64,000 nucleotides of DNA. Source: M3007 sp037445225 (lineage in GTDB: Bacteria; Bacteroidota; Bacteroidia; Chitinophagales; Saprospiraceae). A model generated the notes under the pieces. The model was not told the origin of the DNA. It saw only the letters and a list, made by a program, of their open reading frames with translations, and did not search any database. Below are positions 52,580-61,971 of this stretch, one piece after another; the stretch's first letter is position 1; each line of letters starts with the position of its first letter. A program made the translations under genes and the position numbers. The stretch spans positions 16,015 to 80,014 of the forward strand of contig JBBIKW010000017.1 in the NCBI GenBank assembly GCA_037445225.1. Reading direction: 5' to 3'.

Positions 52580-53251
52580 TCAATTTAGCTTTTCGATATC
52601 TCGGATAAGAATAGAATGCCGATTAAAGTGAATGAGGTTTGACTTGCGCAGCTCGTTAAGGATAGACGTCACGGTTTGGCGGCTGGCGCCGACGAGGTTG
52701 GCGATGTCTTGTTGGGTAAGGGCGTGCTTGAGTAACGTCTCGAAGCCCACTTGTCGTCCGCGTTGACAGGCCGTTTCTTTGAGGAAATCGACGATGCGCG
52801 TGCGTACATCTTTGCAGATGAGCGACTCCCAATGCCGTTCGGCTCGACGCACGCGCTCGCCCAAATGGTTGAGCATGTGCTGAGCTAGCCGGAAATTGTG
52901 CTCCAAAAAGGGTTTAAAATGGGCGGTTTTTACGGCGATGAAGCGCGCTTCCTGTCCTAACGTGCTGGCAAATTCAGCGCGTTTGCTTTCACCGGCCAAC
53001 CCCATCTCGCCAAAGATGGTGTATGGGTGCTGAAAGTTGCGCACGATCTCGCGCCCATCCGGCGTGTAAATGCCCACCTTGACCATACCCTGTACTAAAA
53101 AGCAGATATAGTCGCTAGGCTCGTCGGAAAGATAGATGAAGGAATGTTTGTGGGCGTGACGAACTTCCGAGTGCCGCGCAAGCTCTCCTAATTCTTGCGG
53201 CGACATGGGACTCAGGATCGGAAATTGTCGGAGTTGGTAAAGGACATCCAT
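52580..53251 (-). CDS. Crp/Fnr-family transcriptional regulator with winged helix
   Basis: A 223-residue regulator. Its effector domain has the beta-barrel motifs FIYLSDEPSDYICFLVQGMV and IVRNFQHPYTIFGEMGL, followed by a long helix (FRLAQHMLNHLGERVRRAE) and a C-terminal HTH (LTQQDIANLVGASRQTVTSILNELRKSNLI, read in shorter parts). This is close to canonical Crp architecture, and the HTH signature fits global regulators. The ATG at 53251 is preferred to one 27 codons upstream. It lies upstream of PorP/SprF on the same strand, and its 197-base upstream region adjoins divergent glgB. Confidence 0.9.
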   Translation of the reverse strand: MDVLYQLRQFPILSPMSPQELGELARHSEVRHAHKHSFIYLSDEPSDYICFLVQGMVKVGIYTPDGREIVRNFQHPYTIFGEMGLAGESKRAEFASTLGQEARFIAVKTAHFKPFLEHNFRLAQHMLNHLGERVRRAERHWESLICKDVRTRIVDFLKETACQRGRQVGFETLLKHALTQQDIANLVGASRQTVTSILNELRKSNLIHFNRHSILIRDIEKLN

Positions 53252-53448
53252 TGTTCGAGAAAGATTGTTTGGATTAACGATTAAAGCATTCGACAACGCC
53301 CCTCTTTTTCCAATAACTGTGCCAATACGCACCTGAAGCAGAGATTTGCCTTAGAGGGGTTAGGGGCTTAGGCGAGCACGTAGGTGCACGAGGAGGCGAA
53401 TCGGCGTATTTTGGCCTCGATCTTCAGCGCGCCACGAAATCTGCACCC

Positions 53449-55470
53449 ATGACAGCAGTCAAGCCCTTTTCTCTACTGACAGAGTTCGACGTTTCCCTGT
53501 TTCAAGCAGGTAAGCATTATCAACTATATGAAAAGCTCGGGAGTCATATCGTGGAATGCGATGGTACGCTCGGCGTGTACTTTGCCGTTTGGGCGCCGCG
53601 AGCCCAACGAGTATCGGTAGTGGGCCACTTTAATGCGTGGAATCCCGACAAACATCCGCTGATGCCCCGCTGGGACAAAAGCGGTATCTGGGAAGGGTTT
53701 ATCCCCCATCTCGGAAAAGGAACCGTTTACAAATACCATATCATCACGCCCCACGGGAAAGCCCTGGATAAGGGTGACCCATATGCCTTGCGCTGGGAGA
53801 TGCCGCCGAGGACTGCATCTATTGTTTGGAACTTGGACTATCGGTGGAACGATGCGCAGTGGTTGGCACAGCGACGCCAACGAGCCGGAGAGCCTCAACC
53901 TTGGTCGGTATACGAAGTACACCTGGGCTCATGGAAAAAGCTCCCACACGAGGGGAATCGCTCGCTCAATTTTCGCGAACTCGCCGAAGAGCTCATCCCC
54001 TACGCCAAAGACATGGGTTTTACCCATTTGGAACTCATGCCGGTCATGGAACATCCTTATTTTCCCTCTTGGGGATATCAAATTACCGGCTATTTCGCTC
54101 CAACCAGCCGCTATGGCGAGCCAGAGGACTTCATGTATTTCGTCGATGCCTGTCATCAGGCAGAATTGGGGGTTATCTTAGACTGGGTTCCGTCGCATTT
54201 CCCTGGAGACATCCATGGGCTGTATCTTTTTGACGGCACGCATTTGTACGAGTACGCCGACATGCGCCGCGGCTATCATCCGGACTGGAACAGCTATGTC
54301 TTCGACTACGGGCGCAACGAAGTGCGTGCCTTTCTCATTTCGAACGCCCTCTTTTGGCTCGACCGCTATCACGTCGATGGCCTGCGGGTCGATGCGGTTG
54401 CCTCTATGCTCTATCACGACTACTCGCGCAAAGAGGGCGAGTGGATACCCAACATTTACGGCGGTCGAGAAAATCTCGAGGCCATTTCTTTTTTGCGCGA
54501 GTTCAACGAGGCTGCCTATCGGAATTATCCGGGTATAGAAACCATAGCGGAGGAGAGTACGGCATTTCCCGGTGTGAGTAAGCCCACGTGGGAGGGCGGC
54601 TTAGGATTTGGCCAGAAATGGATGATGGGGTGGATGCACGACACCCTCAACTATTTTAAGCGCCCGCTCGTCTATCGGCGTTGGCATCAGAACGATATCA
54701 CCTTTTCGATGGCCTATGCTTTCTCGGAGCGTTTCATGCTGCCGCTGAGCCATGACGAGGTGGTGCATATGAAGGCTTCGCTGCTCTACAAGATGCCGGG
54801 CAATGAATGGGAGAAATTTGCCAATCTGCGTACCCTTTTTGGCTATCAATGGACGCACCCCGGCTCCCAGCTGCTCTTCATGGGCGGCGAGTTTGGCCAG
54901 ACGTCGGAGTGGAGCCACGACCGCGGCGTAGTGTGGGAGTTACTGCAATACGCCTATCACGAAGGGTGTCGGCAGTGGGTGCGCGCCCTCAACCACCTCT
55001 ACCTTGAAAAGCCTGCCCTGTGGTGGCATGCCTTTTCGCCCGAAGGTTATGCGTGGGTAAGCGGCGACGATACCGAAAACTGTGTACTCGCCTACTTGCG
55101 AAAAGGGCGACCCGAGGATAAGGTGCTTCTTGTGGTGTGCCACTTCAAGACGGGGGTGGTTGAAAATTACACCTTAGGCGTGCCTTACGGCGGCATGTGG
55201 GTAGAGCTGCTCAACAGCGATGACCTAGCTTTTGGCGGAAGCGGCGTGACTAATGCACCCATCGAAGCGCAGGCTCGAGCGTCCCACGGCTTTGAGTGCG
55301 CCCTCACTTTTCGACTAGCACCGCTGGCAGTGCAAATCTTCGAAGGGCAACAGCTGCCTGCATCCAAAAAGAGGCCCAAAAAGACCGCCCAAACAACCCT
55401 TAAGCCTAAACGCGCACCAAAGGCAAAAGCAAAACGTTCGGCTGCAGCGCAGCACTCCCAGACGGCCTAG
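53449..55470 (+). CDS. glgB: 1,4-alpha-glucan branching enzyme
   Basis: Forms alpha-1,6 branches in glycogen. It is 673 residues long, with an N-terminal CBM48-like module (YFAVWAPRAQRVSVVGHFN) and a GH13 barrel. The catalytic Asp is D315 in GLRVDAVASM, the acid Glu lies near 368 in IAEESTAFPG and the third Asp is in LSHDEVVH (about 435). The final ~40 residues are a Lys/Ala/Pro-rich basic tail (KKRPKKTAQTTLKPKRAPKAK), which is not usual in GlgB and may bind glycogen or another polyanion. It is a single gene, divergent from crp. Confidence 0.95.
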   Translation: MTAVKPFSLLTEFDVSLFQAGKHYQLYEKLGSHIVECDGTLGVYFAVWAPRAQRVSVVGHFNAWNPDKHPLMPRWDKSGIWEGFIPHLGKGTVYKYHIITPHGKALDKGDPYALRWEMPPRTASIVWNLDYRWNDAQWLAQRRQRAGEPQPWSVYEVHLGSWKKLPHEGNRSLNFRELAEELIPYAKDMGFTHLELMPVMEHPYFPSWGYQITGYFAPTSRYGEPEDFMYFVDACHQAELGVILDWVPSHFPGDIHGLYLFDGTHLYEYADMRRGYHPDWNSYVFDYGRNEVRAFLISNALFWLDRYHVDGLRVDAVASMLYHDYSRKEGEWIPNIYGGRENLEAISFLREFNEAAYRNYPGIETIAEESTAFPGVSKPTWEGGLGFGQKWMMGWMHDTLNYFKRPLVYRRWHQNDITFSMAYAFSERFMLPLSHDEVVHMKASLLYKMPGNEWEKFANLRTLFGYQWTHPGSQLLFMGGEFGQTSEWSHDRGVVWELLQYAYHEGCRQWVRALNHLYLEKPALWWHAFSPEGYAWVSGDDTENCVLAYLRKGRPEDKVLLVVCHFKTGVVENYTLGVPYGGMWVELLNSDDLAFGGSGVTNAPIEAQARASHGFECALTFRLAPLAVQIFEGQQLPASKKRPKKTAQTTLKPKRAPKAKAKRSAAAQHSQTA

Positions 55471-55509
55471 GCCATAGAATCCATGGGAACTTTCCGCAGC
55501 GGATATGTC

Positions 55510-55517
55510 TACTTTTG
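55510..55517 (+). promoter_or_regulatory. -7 promoter element of lpxD
   Basis: TACTTTTG on the plus strand, 42 bases before the ATG at 55559. It probably drives lpxD and the thioredoxin-like gene. Confidence 0.6.
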
Positions 55518-55558
55518 CATAACATTTTCTGGCCCATTCTGTATCCTATCTCATCAGC

Positions 55559-56614
55559 ATGCATATTACGGCAGCACAGATCGCGCATATCTTAGGCGGA
55601 ATCTTAGAAGGCGATCCCAACGCCCTCGTTCGTAGGCCCGCCCGTATCGAAGAAGCACAAGATGGCGACTTAGCCTTTTTAGACAACCCTAAATACGAGT
55701 CCTTTGCATATAATACGCGAGCTTCTGTTTTGCTCGTCCATCGGCAGTTTCAACCGATACAGCCCGTGGTGCCGACCCTCATCCGCGTAGATGACGTGCG
55801 TTCTAGCTTGGCCCTTTTGCTCGAAAGATTTCACGAGGTCCTTTTAAATAACGGCCAACTTCCTTGCGTCGACGAACGCGCCTGGGTACATCCGCAGGCG
55901 CAAGTGAGCGAACAAGTCACCATAGGCGCCTTTACAGTGGTCGAGGCAGACGCGGTCATTGGCGACCACTGTACCATCTTTCCCCACGTCTATATTGGCC
56001 CCCGAGTACGCATTGGCCATCACTGCATTATCCATTCCGGCGTGCGCATCCTCAGCGACTGCATCATTGGTCACCACTGTGTCATCCATCCCAACGCTGT
56101 CATTGGCTCCGATGGTTTTGGCTTCGCCCCCCAGGAAGATGGCTCTTGGAAGCGCATCCCACATGTGGGAAACGTAATCATCGAGGACCGGGTGGAGATC
56201 GGTGCCAATGCGTGCGTGGACCGAGCGGCCTTGGGAAGCACGATTATTCGTACCGGCGCGAAAATTGACAATTTGGTGCACATCGCACACAATGTAGAGG
56301 TCGGTAAACACACCGCCATGGCCGCCCAAGTAGGCATTGCAGGCAGTACGAAGATTGGCGAAGGGGTGCAGCTAGGCGGACAAGTTGGCATTGCCGGACA
56401 CCTCACCATCGCCGATGGCACGCGCGTACAAGCGCAAAGCGGCATTGCTTCCTCGGTGCGCCAACCTAACCAAGCGCTCTTCGGCTCGCCCGCTATGGCG
56501 TACAACGACTTTTTGCGCGCGTATGCCGTCTTTAAAAAGTTGCCCTATTTACAACGAAAGGTAGAACAGCTGGAGCGTTTGCTGCGAGAAATGGAAGAAA
56601 AACATAAGGAGTGA
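55559..56614 (+). CDS. lpxD: UDP-3-O-acylglucosamine N-acyltransferase
   Basis: Third step of lipid A synthesis. It is 351 residues long, with an N-terminal nucleotide-binding domain (ITAAQIAHILGGILEGDPN) and a left-handed beta-helix of hexapeptide repeats (about 110-300, e.g. IGDHCTIFPHVYIGPRVRIG, IGSDGFGFAPQEDG with the catalytic His region following). A short C-terminal helix ends in LLREMEEKHKE. The start MHITAAQIAHI is typical. The thioredoxin-like gene begins 13 bases later. Confidence 0.96.
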   Translation: MHITAAQIAHILGGILEGDPNALVRRPARIEEAQDGDLAFLDNPKYESFAYNTRASVLLVHRQFQPIQPVVPTLIRVDDVRSSLALLLERFHEVLLNNGQLPCVDERAWVHPQAQVSEQVTIGAFTVVEADAVIGDHCTIFPHVYIGPRVRIGHHCIIHSGVRILSDCIIGHHCVIHPNAVIGSDGFGFAPQEDGSWKRIPHVGNVIIEDRVEIGANACVDRAALGSTIIRTGAKIDNLVHIAHNVEVGKHTAMAAQVGIAGSTKIGEGVQLGGQVGIAGHLTIADGTRVQAQSGIASSVRQPNQALFGSPAMAYNDFLRAYAVFKKLPYLQRKVEQLERLLREMEEKHKE

Positions 56615-56627
56615 TAAACTTGTTAGT

Positions 56628-57836
56628 ATGAAGTCGTTTGTACACAAAAAAGCAACTATGATCCACTTTCGCTTCTCGATGCTCCTTGCGCTCGCAGTGT
56701 GTAGCCTTACCTCGTTGCGCGCTCAGGGGATTCGTTTCTTCGAAGGCACCTGGTCGGAGGCCTTAGCCAAGGCAAAAGCAGAAGACCGCCTCATCTTCGC
56801 CGACGCATTTGCTTCTTGGTGTGGCCCTTGTAAGCGCATGGCTGCCACTGTATTTACCGACCCCAAAGTCGGTGAATTTTTTAATGCCGAATTTATCAAC
56901 GTCAAATACGACATGGAAAAGCCGGAGAATGCCGAATTTGCCCGCAGGTACCCGGTGAGCGCATACCCTACCTTGATGATTATCGACCCTGATGGCAAAG
57001 TGGTGCAAAAGCACGTGGGCGGTCTTACGGCGGAGGGCTTAATCGCCTTTGGGCAAAAGGCATTGGGACCACGGAGCGTTTCGGAGGACGCGGCCAAAGA
57101 GTATGAGAGTGGAAACCGAGATCCCCAGGTAGTGCTTCGATACATCCGCGCGCTTAACCGCGCCGGTCAACCCTCGCTAAGGGTGACCAACGACTACCTT
57201 AGCACCCTCAAAGACTATAGCGCTCCCATTACTCGCCAAATCATTTTGGAGGGTGCCGTAGAAGCGGATAGCCGCGTCTTCGACCTCCTCATTGCGCATC
57301 GATCTGCTATTGCCGCTCAGGAGGGCGCTCAGAAGGTGGACGACCGCATCCTGTTGGCCTGCAAAAACACGGTGAAGAAGGCCATTGAGTTCAAAGAAAT
57401 GAGCCTGTTAGAGGAGGCCAAACGGAAGATGAAGGCCGCCTTTCCCGAACAGGCGGAAACCTTTGCCTTCGATGCCGACATGCGTTACTATGCCGCAGTG
57501 CGCGAGGCAAAGAGCTATCTGAAAACAGCACAAGCTTATCAGAAAAAAACAGTGCGCACAGATGCTGCCCGTCTGCATGAGCTGGTCACCCGCATGCTGG
57601 CGCAGTTTCCTAAGGATAGAGACATTCTCGAGCAAGCGGAAAAATGGGCAGAGACCGCTGCAGAAAATGGCGGCTTAGGCGAATACTACTTGACCTTGGC
57701 CGACATCTATCGGCAAAAAGGCGATAAAGCAAAAGCCCGTGCCGCTGCAGAAAGAGCGCTGAAGGCACCCGGCACCCAAGACAATCTGACGTTAAAGGGA
57801 AAGGTGGAAATGTTTTTACAGTCATTAGAGCAATAG
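56628..57836 (+). CDS. Secreted thioredoxin-like protein with TPR-like C-terminus
   Basis: A 402-residue exported protein. A signal region (FRFSMLLALAVCSLTSLRAQ) precedes a thioredoxin-like domain with the redox motif FASWCGPCKRMA (about residues 63-74) and the cis-Pro strand YPTLMIIDPDG. The remainder (about 150-402) is helical, with a TPR-like end (YYLTLADIYRQKGDKAKARAAAERALK). The likely role is redox or disulfide handling in the periplasm. An ATG at 56658 gives a shorter signal peptide and is an equally good start. It follows lpxD by 13 bases. Confidence 0.87.
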   Translation: MKSFVHKKATMIHFRFSMLLALAVCSLTSLRAQGIRFFEGTWSEALAKAKAEDRLIFADAFASWCGPCKRMAATVFTDPKVGEFFNAEFINVKYDMEKPENAEFARRYPVSAYPTLMIIDPDGKVVQKHVGGLTAEGLIAFGQKALGPRSVSEDAAKEYESGNRDPQVVLRYIRALNRAGQPSLRVTNDYLSTLKDYSAPITRQIILEGAVEADSRVFDLLIAHRSAIAAQEGAQKVDDRILLACKNTVKKAIEFKEMSLLEEAKRKMKAAFPEQAETFAFDADMRYYAAVREAKSYLKTAQAYQKKTVRTDAARLHELVTRMLAQFPKDRDILEQAEKWAETAAENGGLGEYYLTLADIYRQKGDKAKARAAAERALKAPGTQDNLTLKGKVEMFLQSLEQ

Positions 57837-57876
57837 CGCACCTCGTGGATGGGCGCAGCGTTGGTCCCATTGATTT

Positions 57877-58974
57877 ATGTCTAAGTTAGGAAGAGCTCTG
57901 GTTGCCATGTCGGGTGGGATCGACTCCACTATGACGGCCGTCCTTCTACACGAGGAGGGGTGGGAAGTCATTGGCATCACTATGAAGACGTGGGACTATG
58001 CTACCTCTGGAGGAAGTCGAAAGGAAACCGGCTGCTGCTCATTGGACAGCATCAACGATGCCCGTCAGGTGGCCGTTCACTTGGGCTTCCATCACTTTAT
58101 CGTGGATATTCGCGAAGAATTTGGTGACTATGTCATCGACAACTTCGTCGAAGAGTACTTGGCTGGTCGAACGCCCAACCCGTGTGTATTGTGCAATACG
58201 CACATCAAGTGGCACAGCCTGCTGCGGCGCGCCGACCAGTTAGAGTGCGAGTTTATCGCTACAGGGCACTACGGCATCGTCGAGCAACGCGAGGGCCGCT
58301 ATTTCATCCGCCGCGCACGCGACCGCCAGAAGGATCAGTCCTATGTGTTGTGGGGCCTAAGCCAAGAATGCTTAGCGCGCACGCGCATGCCTTTAGGAGA
58401 GTTCACCAAGGCCGAAGTGCGTCAGATGGCTGCCGAGCGCGGCTGGTTGGAGCTCAGCAAGAAGCCGGAGAGTTACGAAATCTGCTTTGTGCCCGACAAC
58501 GACTATCGCGGCTTTTTGCGGCGCCGCGTGCCTGACCTCGACGAGCGCGTAGGGAGTGGCTTTTTCGTCGATAAGCATGGCAATGTGTTGGGCCGGCATC
58601 AGGGCTATCCCTTCTACACCGTTGGCCAGCGCAAAGGCCTGGGTATCGCTTTAGGTGAGCCCATGTACGTCACGGAAATCCGCCCAGAGACCAACACGGT
58701 CGTGCTGGGCCGCGAGGAAGACCTTATTCGAAACGGCATGATGGTAGGCAAAGTCAACCTGATGAAATACGACCGATTGCCCGAAGCGGGTATAGAAGTA
58801 GTCACCAAAGTGCGCTATCGCGATGCCGGCGCATGGAGTACCCTGCGCCCGGTGGGCTCAGCCGTCGAGGTACAGTTTCACGCCAACGTCCGGGGTATCG
58901 CTCCAGGGCAAAGTGCGGTCTTCTATGAAGGTGACGACGTCGTAGGCGGAGGGATTATTCAGGGCAGTTTTTAG
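57877..58974 (+). CDS. mnmA: tRNA-specific 2-thiouridylase
   Basis: ATP-dependent 2-thiolation of U34 in tRNA Lys/Glu/Gln. It has 365 residues with the PP-loop AMSGGIDSTM (residues 10-19), catalytic C106 next to C103 in NPCVLCNTHIKW and the second catalytic Cys near 208 (SYEICFVPDN), then the central and C-terminal beta-barrel domains. The start is at 57877, 40 bases after the thioredoxin-like gene. tsaB follows after 5 bases, so two tRNA-modification genes form a unit. Confidence 0.97.
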   Translation: MSKLGRALVAMSGGIDSTMTAVLLHEEGWEVIGITMKTWDYATSGGSRKETGCCSLDSINDARQVAVHLGFHHFIVDIREEFGDYVIDNFVEEYLAGRTPNPCVLCNTHIKWHSLLRRADQLECEFIATGHYGIVEQREGRYFIRRARDRQKDQSYVLWGLSQECLARTRMPLGEFTKAEVRQMAAERGWLELSKKPESYEICFVPDNDYRGFLRRRVPDLDERVGSGFFVDKHGNVLGRHQGYPFYTVGQRKGLGIALGEPMYVTEIRPETNTVVLGREEDLIRNGMMVGKVNLMKYDRLPEAGIEVVTKVRYRDAGAWSTLRPVGSAVEVQFHANVRGIAPGQSAVFYEGDDVVGGGIIQGSF

Positions 58975-58979
58975 CGCCA

Positions 58980-59705
58980 ATGAGTCGCCTGCTATTAATA
59001 GAGACGGCTACCCAGCTTTGCTCCGTAGCCATAGCGGAACAGGGGTGCATCCTTTCGGCGTGCGAGGAGTATTTGGAAGGAGCCGATGCGGCGCGTCTGA
59101 CTTTGCTCGTAGAAACCTGTCTTGAACAGGCAGAGCTTCGCTTGCGCCAAATCGACGGCGTAGCCGTAAGCCGCGGCCCTGGCTCGTATACAGGACTGCG
59201 CGTAGGTGTTTCTACCGCCAAGGGCATTTGCTATGCGCTGGACAAACCCCTATTGGCCGTCCCTACGCTTCAAGCGTTGGCTTGGGGCGCTCAACAGAAG
59301 ACGCCCACCGACAACGGCAGGCATTTTCTCTGGGTGCCTATGCTCGACGCACGCCGCCAAGAGGTGTGGGCCGCCGTATTTGACGACCAACTCCGCCCGA
59401 TCTGCCCAGACCAACCGCTGATATTGGACAGCAACCTTCTGGATACTTTGCGCGGATGGAGTGCATCCCACCCCAATACCTGTTGGATTTGCGCGGGAAA
59501 CGGAGCGGAAAAAATTCCAGCAGCGCTCCTTGAGCAAAGTCTCGTCCGAAGTCCCGTAACGGCTTGCTCTGCCGTTTTTTTGGCCGAGTTAGCTCAGCAG
59601 CGCTACTTGAACCGCATCTTTGAAAACATAGCCTATTTTGAACCCCACTACATGAAACCCCCCAACATCACTCAGCCCAAGAGAGGACGTTTCTTCGACC
59701 CATAA
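58980..59705 (+). CDS. tsaB: tRNA threonylcarbamoyladenosine biosynthesis protein TsaB
   Basis: Partner of TsaD in t6A synthesis of tRNA position 37. A 241-residue ASKHA-fold protein with the usual start LLLIETATQLCSVAIAE, the GVAVSRGPGSYTGLRVGVSTAKG segment, and the end EPHYMKPPNITQPKRGRF. It starts 5 bases after the mnmA stop and is likely co-transcribed with it. Confidence 0.95.
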   Translation: MSRLLLIETATQLCSVAIAEQGCILSACEEYLEGADAARLTLLVETCLEQAELRLRQIDGVAVSRGPGSYTGLRVGVSTAKGICYALDKPLLAVPTLQALAWGAQQKTPTDNGRHFLWVPMLDARRQEVWAAVFDDQLRPICPDQPLILDSNLLDTLRGWSASHPNTCWICAGNGAEKIPAALLEQSLVRSPVTACSAVFLAELAQQRYLNRIFENIAYFEPHYMKPPNITQPKRGRFFDP

Positions 59706-59847
59706 CCGCCCTACTTCGGATATTCGGGCTTAGGCATTGGAAAAATGCTGTATAAATCTAGAGTTTTTCTAATGTTATGGCATAATTTTGGCCGAGATAA
59801 TCTCCATGTGGTAAGCTGAGTGTTCACGAAAGTAAAAAACATACTGT

Positions 59848-60183
59848 ATGAGAAAGACAAAAACCGAGCAGCTGCTCCCGTCTGTTCCTTTTCTAAATGC
59901 GACAGATTTGGAGCGCTCCTTAATGATCGTGCGATCAATTCGGCACCCTCTTCGCCAGAAGATGCTGCAGCTGCTTCACAGCCATCGGGAAATGACGGTC
60001 ACCGACTTATACATTAAGCTGCGCTTAGAACAAAGTCTGGCTAGTCAGCATCTCGCCCTGCTGCGGCGTTCTGGAGTAGTCAAGACCCGTCGAGAGGGCA
60101 AGTTCATCTTCTACTCCATCGATTACGCGCGTTTGGAGCAGATGTCGGAGCTGCTATCGCAGTTGGGCGCGTTGACCAATTGA
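59848..60183 (+). CDS. ArsR-family transcriptional regulator (HTH)
   Basis: A 111-residue winged-helix protein with the recognition helix in RLEQSLASQHLALLRRSGVV and the wing RREGKFIFYSIDY. It lacks the Cys metal site of SmtB/ArsR and is probably a non-metal sensor of the family. The start is a free-standing ATG 142 bases after tsaB. Its stop is 21 bases from the convergent secreted protein gene. The target genes are not evident. Confidence 0.85.
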   Translation: MRKTKTEQLLPSVPFLNATDLERSLMIVRSIRHPLRQKMLQLLHSHREMTVTDLYIKLRLEQSLASQHLALLRRSGVVKTRREGKFIFYSIDYARLEQMSELLSQLGALTN

Positions 60184-60204
60184 AGTTGGATAGAAGCGAA
60201 CCTT

Positions 60205-61956
60205 TTAACGCGCTGGTGTAGCAGGTGCTGAAGGAGGCATGCTGGGTAGATGGAAGGGTAGGTTGACACCGATAAAGTAAAAGGGCTTGTTTATTCCGAA
60301 GTTCCAGCACCATCCCGTACTTAGGATATCGCGAAAGGCGGTGGCCACTAAGCCGGCGCCAAACTCGGGGATGCCATCCAGGGAAAAGTCGGGCGATGCC
60401 GTCACGATGCCGATACCGGGGTCGAAGAAGCGGTTATAAAAGTGCGAGCGGCGATGGCCGAATTTCAGCAGCAAACCTGCAGAGGGCGTAAAGCGAAACC
60501 GCGCTGCTTCTGGTTGTTGCAGGGTGTATGGGTTGGCCATCAGGAGGCCGACACGAGCCGCTGTGTGTGGACCTACTTGTATCATGACGAGGGCGCGCTC
60601 ATACAGTACAATGAACCGCTGACCGAATACCGCCTCGCCCTCCGGCACCAACAAGGCCTGAATGAGCAGCTCATCGCCAGGCTCACGTCGCCCAGTATAT
60701 ACCAAATCCAAGGTGCCTACCTCCGGAATCTGGTCGAGCTCGAAACGGAGCACCTCGTCTACCAATTCATCGCTGGCTAAGTACACTCTACGCAGGTATT
60801 TGTCGGGAAAGGCGCGGACAAACCGCTCGATGCGCTCGATGTCGGCGCGCGTTTGCTGGGCACAGTTCAACAGATTGCGCACGTGCACATTGGTTTGGGG
60901 TAGGGCTTCTAACTGACCCATTGTTTTCTGATAGAGGAGCTCTACTTGCGCGCGCAGGGCTGACCAGCGCGCCTTGACGTCATATCCGTTCGCGCCAGAA
61001 GAGAGGGTCATGAGCTCGTCGCGTAGGCCGTCAACTTGCTCGCGCAGTTGGTTCCAAGTACTGTCGAGCAGGCTGAATACATTGCGCGGAATGGTTTCCG
61101 AGGCGAGGCGCAATTCGGTGGGTATCTGTTCGATGCAGCGCAGGGCCGGCAACATCTCGAACAAGCGCTCTCGAAAGTCTTGCAGCGACCACTCGGCGTT
61201 TTGGTTGAGCGAACCGGCCAACTCGCGGAGTTTTTGTAGCTGTTCAAGTTGGTCGGCACTAAAGACGAGCGCCCAATTTTCTACCTCGAAAAATTGCCCC
61301 TGCTCAAATTGGTCAAAATTTTCGATGTGGAGGCGTTGTCCGCCGCTGCGGTCTTTGCGAAAAGCGCGCAGGCTAAAACGCATGCGGGCCGATTTTTCTA
61401 AGGCTTTTAGCTCCTGCCGGAAGCTATCTAAGGTCTCGTTGTAGCGCCCCAAGATATACAGGAAACGGTCCTCGCGCTCGCGCAAGGAAGGGTCAATGCG
61501 CAATTGCTCGGTGTATTCGCGGCTGTACTGGTTGTAGCGCTCGCGCAGCAATGTGTCGGAGCCGATGTCGCGCATGGTAGCGCGCAATAAGAGGAGCAGC
61601 GAGTCGGGCGGTTGGTGAGGGGTCTCTATAGCACGGCGGATATACATCACTAGGCGTTCTTGCTCTCGCAAGGCGCGCTCGATGCGCTGAATGCGGTCGC
61701 TTAGCTGCTTAGCTGCCGGCGTCTGCCCAATGGTCTGCAGCGCTCGCAGGCGCACTGCCTCGCGGTTAGGGCGGAGGAGCAGCTGGCTGTTGATATCTAC
61801 TATGGCGAGCCCCATTTCCGGTACAGGGACTGTCCTGCCATTGCTTCGATTGACCTCCTCTATGACGAGGACCGCTGTGCTTTGAGTGTATACTGGAAAG
61901 CTCTGGAGGCAGTAAAAACCGGCAATTATGGCGAAAATGGATGAACGTCGGCGCAT
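60205..61956 (-). CDS. Uncharacterised secreted coiled-coil protein with a possible barrel-like C-terminus
   Basis: A 583-residue exported protein. A signal peptide (MRRRSSIFAIIAGFYCLQSF...YTQ) is followed by a beta start (TAVLVIEEVNRSNG), long helical and coiled-coil segments (about 75-400) with many Glu, Gln and Arg, then a beta-rich C-terminus (about 430-583) with FRFTPSAGLLLKFGHRRS and a hydrophobic, aromatic end. It might contact the outer membrane. I know no family. It is convergent with the small ArsR regulator and follows the next uncharacterised gene by 15 bases on the same strand. Confidence 0.7.
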   Translation of the reverse strand: MRRRSSIFAIIAGFYCLQSFPVYTQSTAVLVIEEVNRSNGRTVPVPEMGLAIVDINSQLLLRPNREAVRLRALQTIGQTPAAKQLSDRIQRIERALREQERLVMYIRRAIETPHQPPDSLLLLLRATMRDIGSDTLLRERYNQYSREYTEQLRIDPSLREREDRFLYILGRYNETLDSFRQELKALEKSARMRFSLRAFRKDRSGGQRLHIENFDQFEQGQFFEVENWALVFSADQLEQLQKLRELAGSLNQNAEWSLQDFRERLFEMLPALRCIEQIPTELRLASETIPRNVFSLLDSTWNQLREQVDGLRDELMTLSSGANGYDVKARWSALRAQVELLYQKTMGQLEALPQTNVHVRNLLNCAQQTRADIERIERFVRAFPDKYLRRVYLASDELVDEVLRFELDQIPEVGTLDLVYTGRREPGDELLIQALLVPEGEAVFGQRFIVLYERALVMIQVGPHTAARVGLLMANPYTLQQPEAARFRFTPSAGLLLKFGHRRSHFYNRFFDPGIGIVTASPDFSLDGIPEFGAGLVATAFRDILSTGWCWNFGINKPFYFIGVNLPFHLPSMPPSAPATPAR

Positions 61957-61971
61957 ACGAAAGGGATAATT

